Assembly (NCBI RefSeq): GCF_009649815.1
Contig: NZ_WJIC01000003.1
Coordinates: 186,001 to 250,000 of the forward strand
DNA: 64,000 bases
DNA from: Nocardia sp. SYP-A9097
GTDB taxonomy: Bacteria; Actinomycetota; Actinomycetes; Mycobacteriales; Mycobacteriaceae
Direction: 5' to 3'
How positions within the stretch are numbered: the first letter of the stretch is position 1; every line of letters begins with the position of its first letter. Shown here one piece after another: positions 1-8,402 of this stretch. A program made the position numbers and the translations under genes. The notes below the pieces were generated by a model, which saw only the letters and a program-made list of their open reading frames with translations, searched no databases and was not told where the DNA came from.

Positions 1-1
1 G

Positions 2-220
2 CGTACTGCTCGGTCGCGGTATGACTGGTTTCTGACGGTTGCGCCGGACAATCCCAATCAGATTTATGCGGGCGCTATGAGCGTCCATCGGGGTGAGCGC
101 ACCGGGGCGGGGTGGACTTGGACCGAGATCGCTTGCGAGTCGGATGATCACCAGGAGCTGAGGGTTGCGATTTCTCGCGGAATCGCGCCGTCAGCTCCTG
201 GTGATCTTGATACTCGCTAG
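2..220 (+). CDS. C-terminal end of a sialidase/BNR-repeat-like protein (partial)
   Basis: An open frame enters from the left edge and stops at 218-220. Its middle reads WFLTVAPDNPNQIYAGA and then GAGWTWTEIA, which resembles one blade of a BNR/Asp-box beta-propeller (a typical pattern is 'P.NPN.IYAG ... W.W'). The last 25 codons are not propeller-like and carry one arm of a long inverted repeat, so the gene may be truncated or decayed. Its stop overlaps the stop of the convergent gene by two bases. Family assignment is inferred from this short stretch only. Confidence 0.4.
   Translation, partial: RTARSRYDWFLTVAPDNPNQIYAGAMSVHRGERTGAGWTWTEIACESDDHQELRVAISRGIAPSAPGDLDTR
146..206. terminator. 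16-bp perfect inverted repeat, possible convergent terminator
   Basis: The arms at 146-161 and 191-206 are exact reverse complements (gatcaccaggagctga and its complement) separated by 29 bases. The repeat lies just before the convergent stops at 217-220, so it could terminate transcription from either side. There is no T-run, so the terminator role is inferred. Confidence 0.4.
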
Positions 221-624
221 GAAGAGCCGGTGCCGGAGCCGCTGCCGCCCGAGCCGCTTCCCGCGGAGCCGCTGCCCAGGGAGCCGGTGTTGATGCTGGT
301 GGTGGTCTGGAGTTTCCAGGTTCCGCAGCCGGTGGTGAAGAATGCGATATCGCCGGGCTTGATCTCGACGGTGACTTTGCCGTTGATCGCGCCGCCACTC
401 TCCAGTACGGCGCTGAGGTCGTCGGTGATGGCCGAGAGTCGCGCCCACGCGCAGATGGTGGCGGCGGTGGTCGTGGTGTAGACACCGGGCTTGATATCGA
501 CGCCGACTTTGAAGGTGGAGTCGTAGCCCATGGAGTCCGCGACGGTGGCCGAAGCCGGTCCGGCGGCGCTCATCAGGGCGGCGGCGGTGAGGGCAATACC
601 ATTGACCCACAGGGATTTACGCAT
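217..624 (-). CDS. Small secreted protein with Gly/Ser-rich tail
   Basis: A 135-residue exported protein if started at the ATG at 624; an upstream in-frame ATG would extend it but gives a poor signal sequence. The start MRKSLWVNGIALTAAALM leads into a hydrophobic core and an Ala-X-Ala type cleavage site near residue 26. The mature part has two cysteines (around TICAW and TGCGTW) that could form a disulfide, and it ends in a Gly/Ser repeat tail of about 25 residues. This is the layout of many short secreted actinobacterial proteins of unknown role. It stands alone, convergent with the left-edge gene. I do not recognise a named family. Confidence 0.75.
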   Translation of the reverse strand: MRKSLWVNGIALTAAALMSAAGPASATVADSMGYDSTFKVGVDIKPGVYTTTTAATICAWARLSAITDDLSAVLESGGAINGKVTVEIKPGDIAFFTTGCGTWKLQTTTSINTGSLGSGSAGSGSGGSGSGTGSS

Positions 625-755
625 GGAGCGGGGTCCTTCCGGCGGATCCGCGGCCGCGCATCCGATGCTCGCCGCGACCCACATCAAATATCTGAAAATG
701 AAGTGTTTCGCAGGGTAATCGGCGCGTGCTCACGCCGTGGTGCTTTCGCTCGAGT

Positions 756-1349
756 TCAGGCCGCGCCGATCCGACCGGCGAGCTCCGTGCTCAAGGGGTA
801 CGGCCGCTCCGGAGGCAGGAGTGCCTTCGCACGCTCGGCATGTCCCGCGCGCAGGTGCGCGGACATCTTGTGCACCAACGGCGTCAGATCGCGGATCTCC
901 AATGTCCAGTCCTGGACATAACTCTCGATAATGTGCCGGGACAGCCCCACCTGAATGCTGCGATGGTCCAGCTTGGCATCGCGCAGTGAATACTCCGGAT
1001 CCCACTGCACATGAACCACCGCGTGCGCGAACAACTTTCGCCATTCGACCGCATCGGCATACACCCGCCGCTCCGGGCTGGTGAGCACCGCCTGCCCGAG
1101 CGCCTGCTCCCATCCCGCGCGCGAAATACGCACCGCGAGAATGCGTTCCTGCCCGGGCTTGCGAGCCCAATTGCTGCGGTGCATGAGCCAGCGGAACGAC
1201 GGTTTGATCCATGTCATGCGATTGGTGGAGAACGGCGGCACGAACCGTTGCGCCGCCACCGCCGGTCCGGCGATCTGCTCGCCGTACGCCTGATAGACGA
1301 CAATGCTGTCGCGGTCGTAATCGGCCCTGATCTCGAAATTGTTCGTCAT
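756..1349 (-). CDS. DUF4291 family protein
   Basis: A 197-residue protein with the typical DUF4291 layout: N-terminal [17 protein letters not shown], central [19 protein letters not shown] and [13 protein letters not shown], then the [16 protein letters not shown] stretch. Length matches the family and there is no signal peptide or membrane segment. The biochemical function is not known to me. Its ATG overlaps the stop of the upstream glycohydrolase by four bases (ATGA at 1346-1349), so the two are probably translationally coupled. That partnership hints at a link to ADP-ribose chemistry, which is inference from context. Confidence 0.85.
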   Translation of the reverse strand: MTNNFEIRADYDRDSIVVYQAYGEQIAGPAVAAQRFVPPFSTNRMTWIKPSFRWLMHRSNWARKPGQERILAVRISRAGWEQALGQAVLTSPERRVYADAVEWRKLFAHAVVHVQWDPEYSLRDAKLDHRSIQVGLSRHIIESYVQDWTLEIRDLTPLVHKMSAHLRAGHAERAKALLPPERPYPLSTELAGRIGAA

Positions 1350-2188
1350 CGGCTTTCTATGCTGGATTGTGGTGTGGGGGAGGGGAATCGGGCCTCGAAG
1401 GCGGTGCGATTGGGGGAGACGGCCGAGCGATCCCAGACGGCGAAGACCACGCGGTCGAAGGCCGCACCGTAAATGCCCAGGGCGTGTTCGAAGGCCGCGG
1501 CGACCTCGGCGGGATCATTTCGGAATACACCGCAACCCCACGCGCCGAGAACGAGATCGCGGATGCCGTGCCGCGCGGCAATGGCAATCACCTTCTCGGC
1601 GCGCTCATTCAGGATTTCGCGAATCGAAACCGGATGTCCCGCATGAAGGTTCAGCTGACCGGCATTCGGCGCCGCCGAGGTCAGGAACGACACCGGATAC
1701 GGGTCGGCCCGCAGTTCGCCGCGCCTGCCGCGAATCACCGGCACATCGGGCGCGAAGATCACCCGATGGCTGTATCGCAGATCGCTGGAATCGCGGTGCG
1801 CCGCATAGTAATCGGGTGCTTCGAGCAGGCATCGATACAGTAGCGCGCTGCGGCACAGATCCTCCTCCTGCGCCCGCGCCCCGCGTAGATACCCGCCACC
1901 GGGATTGCGCGCCGACGCGAAATTCAGCACGCCGACCGCCGCACCGCCGTCCACGTACAACCGCCGCGCCGCCTCGATACTCCCTTCGGCGGTGACCTCG
2001 GCCACCCCGTCGAAGGCTCCGCGTACGCCACCGTCGAAGGTGTCTTCTGGTGTGTACGAGACGGTTCCGGCCCGCGCGGCCGCCAGTGCCGCGCGAATAT
2101 CGACCTCGACGCCGCTGGTCGTCCGATAGCCGCCGTTATCCGCGATCTCCTCGTTCTGCGCGGCCATGCACCTGGGACTACTGCTCAT
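1346..2188 (-). CDS. Bacterial-type poly(ADP-ribose) glycohydrolase (TIGR02452/macrodomain family)
   Basis: A 280-residue protein of the TIGR02452 family, expected to bind and hydrolyse ADP-ribose conjugates in the cytoplasm. The diagnostic PARG signature is visible as [15 protein letters not shown], that is GGG followed by QEE after seven residues. Other landmarks are [13 protein letters not shown] before it and [13 protein letters not shown] near the C-terminus, a macrodomain phosphate-binding loop. The catalytic glutamates are present, so it should be active. An alternative ATG lies seven codons in (2167). It is the first gene of a two-gene operon with the DUF4291 gene. Confidence 0.9.
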   Translation of the reverse strand: MSSSPRCMAAQNEEIADNGGYRTTSGVEVDIRAALAAARAGTVSYTPEDTFDGGVRGAFDGVAEVTAEGSIEAARRLYVDGGAAVGVLNFASARNPGGGYLRGARAQEEDLCRSALLYRCLLEAPDYYAAHRDSSDLRYSHRVIFAPDVPVIRGRRGELRADPYPVSFLTSAAPNAGQLNLHAGHPVSIREILNERAEKVIAIAARHGIRDLVLGAWGCGVFRNDPAEVAAAFEHALGIYGAAFDRVVFAVWDRSAVSPNRTAFEARFPSPTPQSSIESR

Positions 2189-2341
2189 GGCTCAGACCGT
2201 ACGGGCCATGTCCGCAGCCGTCACCTGAATTTTGGTCATATCTACTAAATCTTAGCTTTCCGCCCGGTGGTGCCGACCACGCACCCCTTTTCGTCGACGC
2301 GCACCGCGAATCAGTCGGTGCCCGCCTCTACGATGCAAGCC

Positions 2342-2704
2342 ATGACCGCCCGCCAGCGTTTGCGCATCGTCCCGTCACAGTTCGTGGTGGAGCATCTGCC
2401 GAACTCCACCTTCCCGGAGGACGACGACTGGATCGCGCTGGTGCGAGCGCCGGAGGGCCTCACCGTGATTCGCGAGGCCCCGGGCTGGGTGGAGGGTGAG
2501 CGCTGGAAGGGCATCTACGGTGACGGCCCGCACAACCTGGACAAACCCGGCATGCTGGCGGCGCTGATCGGCCCGCTCGCCGACTCCGCCATTCCGGTGT
2601 TCGTGGCCTCGACCTATCACGCCGATCTGGTGCTGGTGCCGGATCATCGCCTGGAGGAGGCGTCGACGGTGCTACGCGAGGCCGGGCACCGCATCGCCGA
2701 CTAA
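2342..2704 (+). CDS. ACT-domain protein (small amino-acid-binding type)
   Basis: A 120-residue cytoplasmic protein. The C-terminal half (MLAALIGPLADSAIPVFVAS, then TYHADLVLVPDHRLEEA) has the ACT pattern of a helix, a strand with I-P-V-F, and a second repeat. This matches the stand-alone ACT proteins common in actinobacteria, thought to sense amino acids. The ATG at 2342 was chosen because the protein then starts TARQRLRIVPSQF, as expected; an earlier in-frame start at 2267 would add an unconserved tail. It is divergent from the glycohydrolase gene and its stop overlaps the convergent oxidase remnant. Confidence 0.8.
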   Translation: MTARQRLRIVPSQFVVEHLPNSTFPEDDDWIALVRAPEGLTVIREAPGWVEGERWKGIYGDGPHNLDKPGMLAALIGPLADSAIPVFVASTYHADLVLVPDHRLEEASTVLREAGHRIAD

Positions 2705-3372
2705 CTCACATACGACACGACCGCCATCATCCCGGATTCACCGTGATAGATATTGTGGCAGTGCATCATCCACTGTCCGGGATTGTTCGCGTCGAAGTCG
2801 ACCTCGACGGTCTGCATGGGCAGCACGATCGAGGTGTCCTTGCGCGGCCCGTTTCCAGCGGGGTTGACGACCTGATAGGTGTGCCCGTGCAGATGCATGG
2901 GGTGATACATCATCGACTTGTTGATGAACCGCAGCCGGACGCGTTGTCCCTCGGTGATACCCGCCCATATTCATCTCGTCCATACCGGTGGCCCGCAGCC
3001 GCGCCAGTTCCCGATCGGGATCCCGCCCGTCCACGCCGTCGAGTCAATCATCCAGCACCACAACGGCTTCCAGATCATAGTCGCGCCCATCCGCGGGGTC
3101 TTCGACGATCAGTGGCGCGTACAACCCGCGATCCAGCTGCACCCCCACGTGCGGGTGGAAGAAGTAGGTGCCCGCATCGGGTGCGGTGAATTCATACCGG
3201 AACCGGTTGCCCGGCGCGCGTCCTCGGCATGTCGTACGGCTTCCGATCCCGGCTCCACCGGGCTGCTCGCGCTGTTCTTCGCGCATGCGCCGAGTAGGCT
3301 CGCGCCGGCGGCGATCGCGAGGAATCCGCGCCGGCTCAGCGCGGCCGATGGGGGGCATTGCCTGGCCGACAT
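2701..3372 (-). pseudogene. Multicopper oxidase remnant (Tat lipoprotein type)
   Basis: The 5' part encodes a twin-arginine lipoprotein signal (SRRGFLAIAAGASLLGACA) from an ATG at 3372 with an AGGAGA ribosome site. A frame change follows, then RYEFTAPDAGTYFFHPHVG and GLYAPLIVEDP, the first cupredoxin domain with its HPH copper ligands, ending in a stop near 3044. A third frame gives the C-terminus RLRFINKSMMYHPMHLHGH and PGQWMMHCHNIYHGESGMM, containing the HxxHxH and HCH copper motifs. Only about 220 codons remain of the usual 450-500, with at least two frame changes and a large internal loss, so no functional oxidase can be made. Confidence 0.85.
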
Positions 3373-3418
3373 GATTTCTCCTGTCCAGTTGCGCCGATCG
3401 CACCCCAGGTGCACGATA

Positions 3419-3437
3419 CTACTGTCTACGTACGTAG
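3419..3437. promoter_or_regulatory. Palindromic operator-like site between oxidase remnant and BlaI gene
   Basis: The 12-bp perfect palindrome ctacgtacgtag (3426-3437) sits inside a longer stretch starting ctactgtct at 3419. An 18-base version with 16 matches recurs in inverse orientation at 15877-15894. TACTA-type palindromes are typical targets of BlaI/CopY-family repressors, and such a gene starts 136 bases downstream. Operator function is inferred. Confidence 0.5.
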
Positions 3438-3572
3438 AACGTATGTGAGGGCATGCGGCTGCGGACCGGTGGACGACGGCTTGAGCAGGTACGGGCGTCC
3501 CCCTACGATCAGGTACCACGCACCAGGACATCAGGCCCCGACACGGTGTGTACGGCGCCGTGAGATGAGGAG

Positions 3573-3956
3573 ATGAGACGCATGGGTGCGCGAGGCTTCG
3601 GTGAACTGGAAGCGGTCGTGATCGAACGGATCTGGGACCGCCTCGAGAAGACAACCGTCCGTGAGGTATTCGACGGCCTGGCCGCCGAACGCGAAATCGC
3701 CTACACGACCGTCATGTCCACCATGGACAACCTGCATCGCAAAGGCTGGCTGGAACGCGAACGCGTCGGCAAGGCATACGCCTACTGGCCGACTTTGAGT
3801 CGCGAGGAGTACAGCGCCCGACTGATGCGCGAGGCCCTGGGCAGCGGCGGCCGCTCCGAACTGGTGCTCGCGCATTTCGTGGAGCAGATGAGCGCCGAGG
3901 AATCCGAGGGTCTGCGCGCCGCCCTGCGCAAGCTCACCGGGGGCAAGCGCTCCTGA
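3573..3956 (+). CDS. BlaI/MecI/CopY-family transcriptional repressor
   Basis: A 127-residue winged-helix repressor. The DNA-binding part is seen as LEAVVIERIWDR, then TTVREVFDGLAAEREIAYTT with VMSTMDNLHRKGWLERERVG as the recognition helix and wing. The C-terminal half (YSARLMREALGSGG ... LAHFVEQMSAEE) matches the dimerisation domain. GAGGAG lies right before the first ATG (3573) but at ideal spacing for the ATG at 3582, so the true start may be three codons later. Such repressors are usually next to an M56 sensor protease gene. Here the partner is missing and a truncated M56 gene sits 13 kb away. It may regulate the adjacent palindrome and the former oxidase. Confidence 0.9.
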   Translation: MRRMGARGFGELEAVVIERIWDRLEKTTVREVFDGLAAEREIAYTTVMSTMDNLHRKGWLERERVGKAYAYWPTLSREEYSARLMREALGSGGRSELVLAHFVEQMSAEESEGLRAALRKLTGGKRS

Positions 3957-3958
3957 GT

Positions 3959-4294
3959 TCAGCCGGCATGTCGCGGCGGGATCCTGTCGCGATGACTGTC
4001 GCCCCGTGGATCGTGCGTATTGCCATGGCCGTGCCGCGGGTTTCCGCCGTTACAGGAGCCATTGCCGTGACCGTCGCCATTTCCATTGCCGCCGTGCTGA
4101 ATCGCGCCATGGCCGGACGCAGGTGTCAGGGGTGCGGCCGTCGCCGGTGCCGCCAGTAGCGCGCCCGCGCCGATGGCCGGCGCGATGACCACGCTCGCGC
4201 CCCGGGTGAATCTGCCGATAGTGATTCCTACATCCCGTCGTTTGGTTTCGAATTCGCTTGCGAGCGTGGACTTGAACCCGCACGTCCGCCACAA
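3959..4294 (-). CDS. Possible small secreted Gly/Asn/His-rich protein
   Basis: The frame contains a signal-like segment (VVIAPAIGAGALLAAPATA) followed by a His/Gly/Asn-rich tail (HGGNGNGDGHGNGS). The 5' end runs into the tRNA-like repeat at 4268-4288, so the true start is unclear and no good ribosome site is visible. It may be a real exported peptide or the remnant of one fused to an integration scar. No family recognised. Confidence 0.3.
   Translation of the reverse strand: MWRTCGFKSTLASEFETKRRDVGITIGRFTRGASVVIAPAIGAGALLAAPATAAPLTPASGHGAIQHGGNGNGDGHGNGSCNGGNPRHGHGNTHDPRGDSHRDRIPPRHAG
4268..4288 (-). repeat. tRNA T-arm-like 21-bp direct repeat, copy 1
   Basis: On the minus strand this reads ggacgtgcgggttcaagtcc, resembling the end of a variable loop and the T-loop of an actinobacterial class II tRNA. 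The identical 21 bases recur at 6692-6712. In this copy the T-stem is not completed (CCACG instead of CCCGC). Tyrosine integrases use tRNA 3' ends as attachment sites, so it is a candidate att remnant. There is no complete tRNA here. Confidence 0.55.
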
Positions 4295-4614
4295 CCGGTC
4301 AAGCGCACACGGATGCTCTCACGCATCGAACGGGGGTTCGCCGCGTTCTCCGGTGTCGATGCTGTCGTCGTACGCCGCGACGAAATCCCCGGCCGCGCAG
4401 TGCCGCAGCCAAGAGCGTAATGACGGCCGCGGTCGCCGCCACCGCTGATGAATCCATCCGAACCCCCGAGTGAAACCCCGCCATTCATAGCAGCGAATCA
4501 CTCGACTGCGCAACAGCTTTCACCGAGGGCGCCCTCGCGCCAGCCGAGTGCTTCTCCCCGGTGTTCAGCGCAGCCACACTTCGGTGTTTTCGAGGAGGAG
4601 CTTCCCGAACGACT
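4295..4614. other. No gene seen
   Basis: I find no open frame with protein-like composition, no strong hairpin and no RNA-like fold in this stretch. It lies between the tRNA-like repeat and the 3' end of the frameshifted secreted-protein gene. Confidence 0.4.
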
Positions 4615-5345
4615 TCACAGCATCGTTGAATCCAGTTCTCTCGAGCACTCTGACAAGCTTCGCTCCGAGGCTGAGTTCGGTCTCCGCCGCTGGAACCGTG
4701 CCGCTACCTGGCGGACGAAGGTTTTACAGTCCGACACGTCGACGAGGTGGCTCCCGACGTCTCCCAGTACGGCTGGTTCGGAGGAGTTCCCGAATTGGTT
4801 CCACAAACAGATGGATCCTGTTGCGCAGGTGCGGATTTCGTCGAGAGCACCGGCGACGGGGTCCAGGTTGTTCCTGAGTGCTTTCACTCCGGCCTGGGCA
4901 AGGGTAACCGCGCCGCTCATGGGGTAGTCGACTGTCACCGTGGCAGCGCCGCCGATCGCGGTTGCATACCCTTGCGGGGGACGAGCACCGCTCCGTTGGT
5001 GGTGCGTTGCTCGGATACCAGTCGGCCAGCGAGTTGGGTGCCGATATCGGCGTATGCGGGGGCGTGTGCCCGGGGATTCGGGTGGCCACCGGTCGGCATG
5101 ACGCGCAAAACTCCGACGTCTGTCCCCCACCCCGGGGTCACGCCGACCATTACCCCTTGTTCGCCCAATGGGCTGATACAGGATCCAGCGAGCTCTACGC
5201 TGCCCACTGACATTTCCGAGCCGAAGCCTTTCGCCATTGTCCCCGCTACCGGGGGATCGACCCCGGCCGACGCCACCCCGCATCCTGCGAAGCCGAGGAT
5301 CAAGACGGATGCGGCAATGACAGTGAACGAACCCTTGATGGTCAT
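4615..5345 (-). pseudogene. Frameshifted secreted protein
   Basis: The ATG at 5345 opens a signal peptide (MTIKGSFTVIAASVLILGF, then AGCGVASAG), which could be read as a lipoprotein or an Ala-X-Ala cleavage site. The frame continues through GTDVGVLRVMPTGGHPNPRA to about 4980. At a run of five G (4976-4980, plus strand) coding sense moves to another frame: YATAIGGAATVTVDYPMSG, then RTCATGSICLWNQFGNSS and HLVDVSDCKTFVRQ. The C-terminal cysteine/tryptophan part resembles small secreted proteins such as the I36 inhibitor type, but the match is weak. A single-base indel, a sequencing error or phase variation would all explain it. Confidence 0.65.
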
Positions 5346-5608
5346 GACGCCCTCTTTTTCCGTGCGCGTTGGCGGCCGGACGGCGCCGACCAAGTCCCGC
5401 AATCGCACCCGAATCAAGTCCGACACCGATGATCATCTCGGAACATGCGTAGCCGACTACCTCGGCTGCAAGTTGTAGAAGCCTGCGAGGACCGCCCTGC
5501 GACCGGCATGCCCGCCATGAGGCATTGTGCGGTCGGTCACCGTGGAGGAAGGTGGATATGTCCGGTGGTGCCCACCGGGGCGCCGCCCTTACGGGTAGGA
5601 GGTGACCC

Positions 5609-6232
5609 GTGTACGCACGTTCAAGCAAAATTGCGGCCCAGCCGTCGTCGATCGACAGCGGGATCGCATACCTCCGCGATGAGCTGATGTCGAATCTGCC
5701 CGAGCTCGAAGGGTGGGTTGGCCTCTCGCTGATGGTGGACAGGGCAACGGGGCACTGCATCGCCACAACTGCGTGGGAGTCCGAGGCCGCGATGCGTGCC
5801 AGCAGCCTGCGCGTCCAACCATTGCGCGACGGTCTGGCCCAGATGCTCAACGGGCCGGTCGAGAAGGTCGACGAATGGGAGGTTGTGGTCATGCACCGCG
5901 ATCACCTGGCCGGCGAAAGAGCTTGCACCCGGTGCACATGGTTACAGATCGATCCCGCTCGGATGGACCGGATGATCGACACGTTCAAGACAAGTCTGCT
6001 GCCGCAGCTCGAGAAGATCGAAGGATTCCGCAGTGCCAGTCTGTTCGTTGACCGGGCAACTGGCCGAGGGGTGGGCTCGACCGTCTGGGCAAGCCGCGAG
6101 GAGTTGGAGAGCAGTCGCGAACTGGCGGAGCGGATCAGGACCACATCGACCCAAAGTATCGGTGCCGAGATTCTCGAGGTGGCGGAGTTCAGACTGGGTT
6201 TCGCTCACCTGCGCGTGCCCGAGATGGTTTGA
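5609..6232 (+). CDS. Two-domain antibiotic-biosynthesis-monooxygenase (ABM)-like protein
   Basis: A 207-residue cytoplasmic protein made of two similar halves. Each has a long helix followed by a strand pattern, LEGWVGLSLMVDRATGHCIA in the first and IEGFRSASLFVDRATGRGVG in the second. This is the dimeric ferredoxin-like ABM fold duplicated within one chain. Such proteins are common in mycobacteria and nocardiae, and a substrate cannot be named. GTG at 5609 is chosen because AGGAGG lies six bases upstream. It sits inside the interval bounded by the two tRNA-like repeats and is the only intact gene there. Confidence 0.75.
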   Translation: MYARSSKIAAQPSSIDSGIAYLRDELMSNLPELEGWVGLSLMVDRATGHCIATTAWESEAAMRASSLRVQPLRDGLAQMLNGPVEKVDEWEVVVMHRDHLAGERACTRCTWLQIDPARMDRMIDTFKTSLLPQLEKIEGFRSASLFVDRATGRGVGSTVWASREELESSRELAERIRTTSTQSIGAEILEVAEFRLGFAHLRVPEMV

Positions 6233-6240
6233 CATCATGA

Positions 6241-6450
6241 GACATTCGGCTGCGGAGTGCGGACTCCCGGCCGGATATCTCATGCCTCGGGCACGCAGAG
6301 GTGATCTACGAGGACGATCTGGTGGTGATGCATCGGCCGTTGAACAAAGGTCCCACGCCCGGCTATCTGCTCGTGTAGACCCAGCATCCCACTGCCGGTG
6401 TGGCCGCGGCGGAGATGACTGGGGCGAGGAGGGCGAGCAGCCCGGCGACG
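6241..6450 (+). pseudogene. HIT-domain-like remnant
   Basis: The frame has no start codon and encodes CLGHAEVIYEDDLVVMHRP followed by LNKGPTPGYLLV, close to the N-terminal part of HIT nucleotide hydrolases. A TAG at 6376-6378 interrupts it, and the same frame then continues TQHPTAGVAAAEM. The HxHxH active site is absent. The assignment rests on about 40 residues. Confidence 0.4.
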
Positions 6451-6894
6451 TGATCGGTGACCAGTGGGTAGAGCGGGCTGGACTGCAACCGATCCAGCGC
6501 AGCTGAGGTCAAGCGACTTAGCTGTGGGTTTGTGCGGCTGGTACGCGGACTGCGGTGTACGGTCTACGCACCGTGGGCCTTGAAACGGATTTCATGTTGA
6601 ATGAGATCCGATAAGGCCCGGTTTACCAGCACCTTTGAGTATTGTCTGAATGAAAAGTGTTGCAGTGCAACAACGTTCAGCGTGCGCGGCGGGACTTGAA
6701 CCCGCACGTCCGTGGCTGGGTGTCGTATTTGGGTGTTCTGATACCCGCCGAGCGTGCCGAGATGCTGGCCGGCATTCATGAGGTGCTGAGCCGGGCGAGC
6801 AACTGCTGCTCGGCGGCGGGCTGGTGAGCGAGCCGGCGGTGATGGTCCCCGCGTACGACGACGGACCGGCGTCACCTCCGAATTCAACCGAAAC
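6451..6894. other. No intact gene; contains second tRNA-like repeat
   Basis: Apart from the repeat at 6692-6712 I see no convincing gene. A short frame around 6740-6828 reads AERAEMLAGIHEVLSRA and stops soon after; it may be a fragment of an unidentified gene. Confidence 0.35.
6692..6712 (-). repeat. tRNA T-arm-like 21-bp direct repeat, copy 2
   Basis: Identical to 4268-4288 over 21 bases. Here the minus strand continues into a paired T-stem (GCGGG-TTCAAGT-CCCGC) and an acceptor-like cgcgcacgc, so this copy looks like a genuine tRNA 3' end, probably of a class II tRNA, but lacks D and anticodon arms upstream. It is a candidate attachment-site remnant. Confidence 0.55.
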
Positions 6895-7209
6895 GTGTTG
6901 CATGTGTTGAATACTCGGCTGCGCGACCGACTTCGATCCAGATGTTTTCGCGCATATCGCACCATCGTGTCAGCCGAGCGGCGCGCACGATACTGGGCCG
7001 ACATCGCCCGAGCTTTCGATCAATGGGGGAAGCTCGAGCAGAGCTACCGTGCGCTGTTAGCGGCCGAACGAATCGCCCCGGACGAAGTCCGTTACCGCAA
7101 ACCCATGCAGCAGATAACCCTGAGCCTGCTGCGGCAACCCGGAGCAGAGATGCTGACCGGGCTTCAAGCATTCGCCCACCGCACCGGAGTTCATCGGAGC
7201 AGTTTGTAG
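6895..7209 (+). pseudogene. C-terminal fragment of an XRE-type helix-turn-helix regulator
   Basis: Residues from about codon 26 read RRARYWADIARAFDQWGKLE, then LAAERIAPDEVRYRKP and MLTGLQAFAHRTGV. This is the characteristic end of the large actinomycete XRE-family regulators whose long C-terminal domain follows an N-terminal helix-turn-helix. The DNA-binding domain and most of the protein are missing, and the first 25 codons are unrelated sequence. It cannot act as a regulator. Confidence 0.6.
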
Positions 7210-7408
7210 ACGGCACCGCCGACAGTGGGCTGCGGTTCACCATTGGCTACGCTCCGAACCGGTCGCTATCGCGGACATCACGGAAGCTGCTCTACCACAA
7301 AGGAATACGCCCCAGATACTGGGGAACTTGTGCCCAAAAACGTTGGCCGTGCTGGATGATTCTCATCATTACCCTGTCTACCCCAGTCGTGCTCAGGCGA
7401 GGGGTTCC

Positions 7409-7726
7409 ATGACAGAGCAGATTGATCCTGGCCTGAATGAGGTGGCGCAGCGGGTGAGTGTGCTTCGTACCCGGGTCGCACAGATTCGGCGTGAGTGGAT
7501 GGATGTCGAGAAGTCGACTCGTAGTCCGGCCCCTTTGGCGGCAGCGATTCGGCAGGCGCACCGCGATCGCGACGCTGTTGACAGTCCTACGCTCGAGGAG
7601 TTGCGAGCGCGCGCCAACGCTGTTGCCGCCGATTTCTCGACTCAGGGTGCGGCTAATCGGCTAGTTATGTTCGCGGCTGCTGAGCCGACGAACCGTATCG
7701 GGGCCGCGGTCGGGTGGGATCGGTGA
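7409..7726 (+). CDS. Hypothetical protein, helical
   Basis: A 105-residue protein starting MTEQIDPGLNEVAQRVSVLR at an ATG preceded by a weak GAGGGG. It is mostly helical and charged (VAQIRREWMDVEKSTRS, TLEELRARANAVAADF), with no signal peptide or membrane segment. It resembles small coiled proteins found beside secretion or phage-type genes but I do not recognise a family. Its stop overlaps a GTG reading into the damaged kinase region, suggesting it once headed an operon. Confidence 0.5.
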   Translation: MTEQIDPGLNEVAQRVSVLRTRVAQIRREWMDVEKSTRSPAPLAAAIRQAHRDRDAVDSPTLEELRARANAVAADFSTQGAANRLVMFAAAEPTNRIGAAVGWDR

Positions 7727-7783
7727 ACAGGTTGTTGCGTCCCTCGGCGAACGGTCCCCAGGACTGGATCTGCACGCAACAGA

Positions 7784-8402
7784 GTGCGTCTGTGGTGGCC
7801 GAGAAGTTCCGGGGCGGTCGACGCGCACACCGCCGATCTGCGGCGCATCGAACGCGACCTGCACGACGGCACTCAGGCCCACCTGGTCGGACTCGCCATG
7901 CGACTGGGTTTGGCCATGCGCGTGCTGAAACGCGATCCCGCGGCAGTGGGCCCGCTACTGGAACAGGCACGCGACGGTGCCGAAGCCGAGTGACCTGCGG
8001 ACCGTCTTGCGCACGACCTACCCACCGATCCTGTCCGACCAGGGCCTCGACGGTGCGCTCGCCGCTGTCGCGGCGCGCTGCGCCGTTCCGACCCATGCGG
8101 AAGTCGAGATCGCCGGTGACATACCCGCTTCGGTGGAAGCGGCAGTGTATTTCGTAGTCACCGAGGCGATTACCAATACCGCACGTCACTCCGGCGCGAC
8201 CACCGCCCGCGTGGATGTTCGCAAGGTAGGCGGATACGTCACCGTCGAAGTCCACGACAATGGGCGTGGCGGTGTCGATGAATCCAAGGGGACGGGGGTG
8301 GCCGGGATGCGCAGGCGGCTGGAGGCGCTCGACGGTGTGCTCGCCGTCGACAGCCCGCTGGGTGGTCCGACCGTACTGCGGGCGGCGTGCCCATGCGAGT
8401 AG
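7784..8402 (+). pseudogene. Broken NarL-type sensor histidine kinase
   Basis: The first frame encodes the dimerisation/phospho-acceptor helix of HisKA_3 kinases (DLRRIERDLHDGTQAHLVGL; the His lies in DLHDG). It hits a stop at 7991-7993. In another frame the protein continues SDLRTVLRTTYPPILSDQGL into an ATPase domain with VTEAITNTARHS (N-box), VHDNGRGG (G1) and GTGVAGMRRRLEALDG (G2). Joining the frames near 7985 restores a normal kinase core. The N-terminal sensor and membrane segments are absent. The final codons overlap the start of the intact response regulator. Confidence 0.8.

Noticed and set aside
4268..4288. A tRNA gene
   Set aside because: Only a T-arm-like piece is present; no D-arm, anticodon arm or paired acceptor stem can be found here or at 6692.
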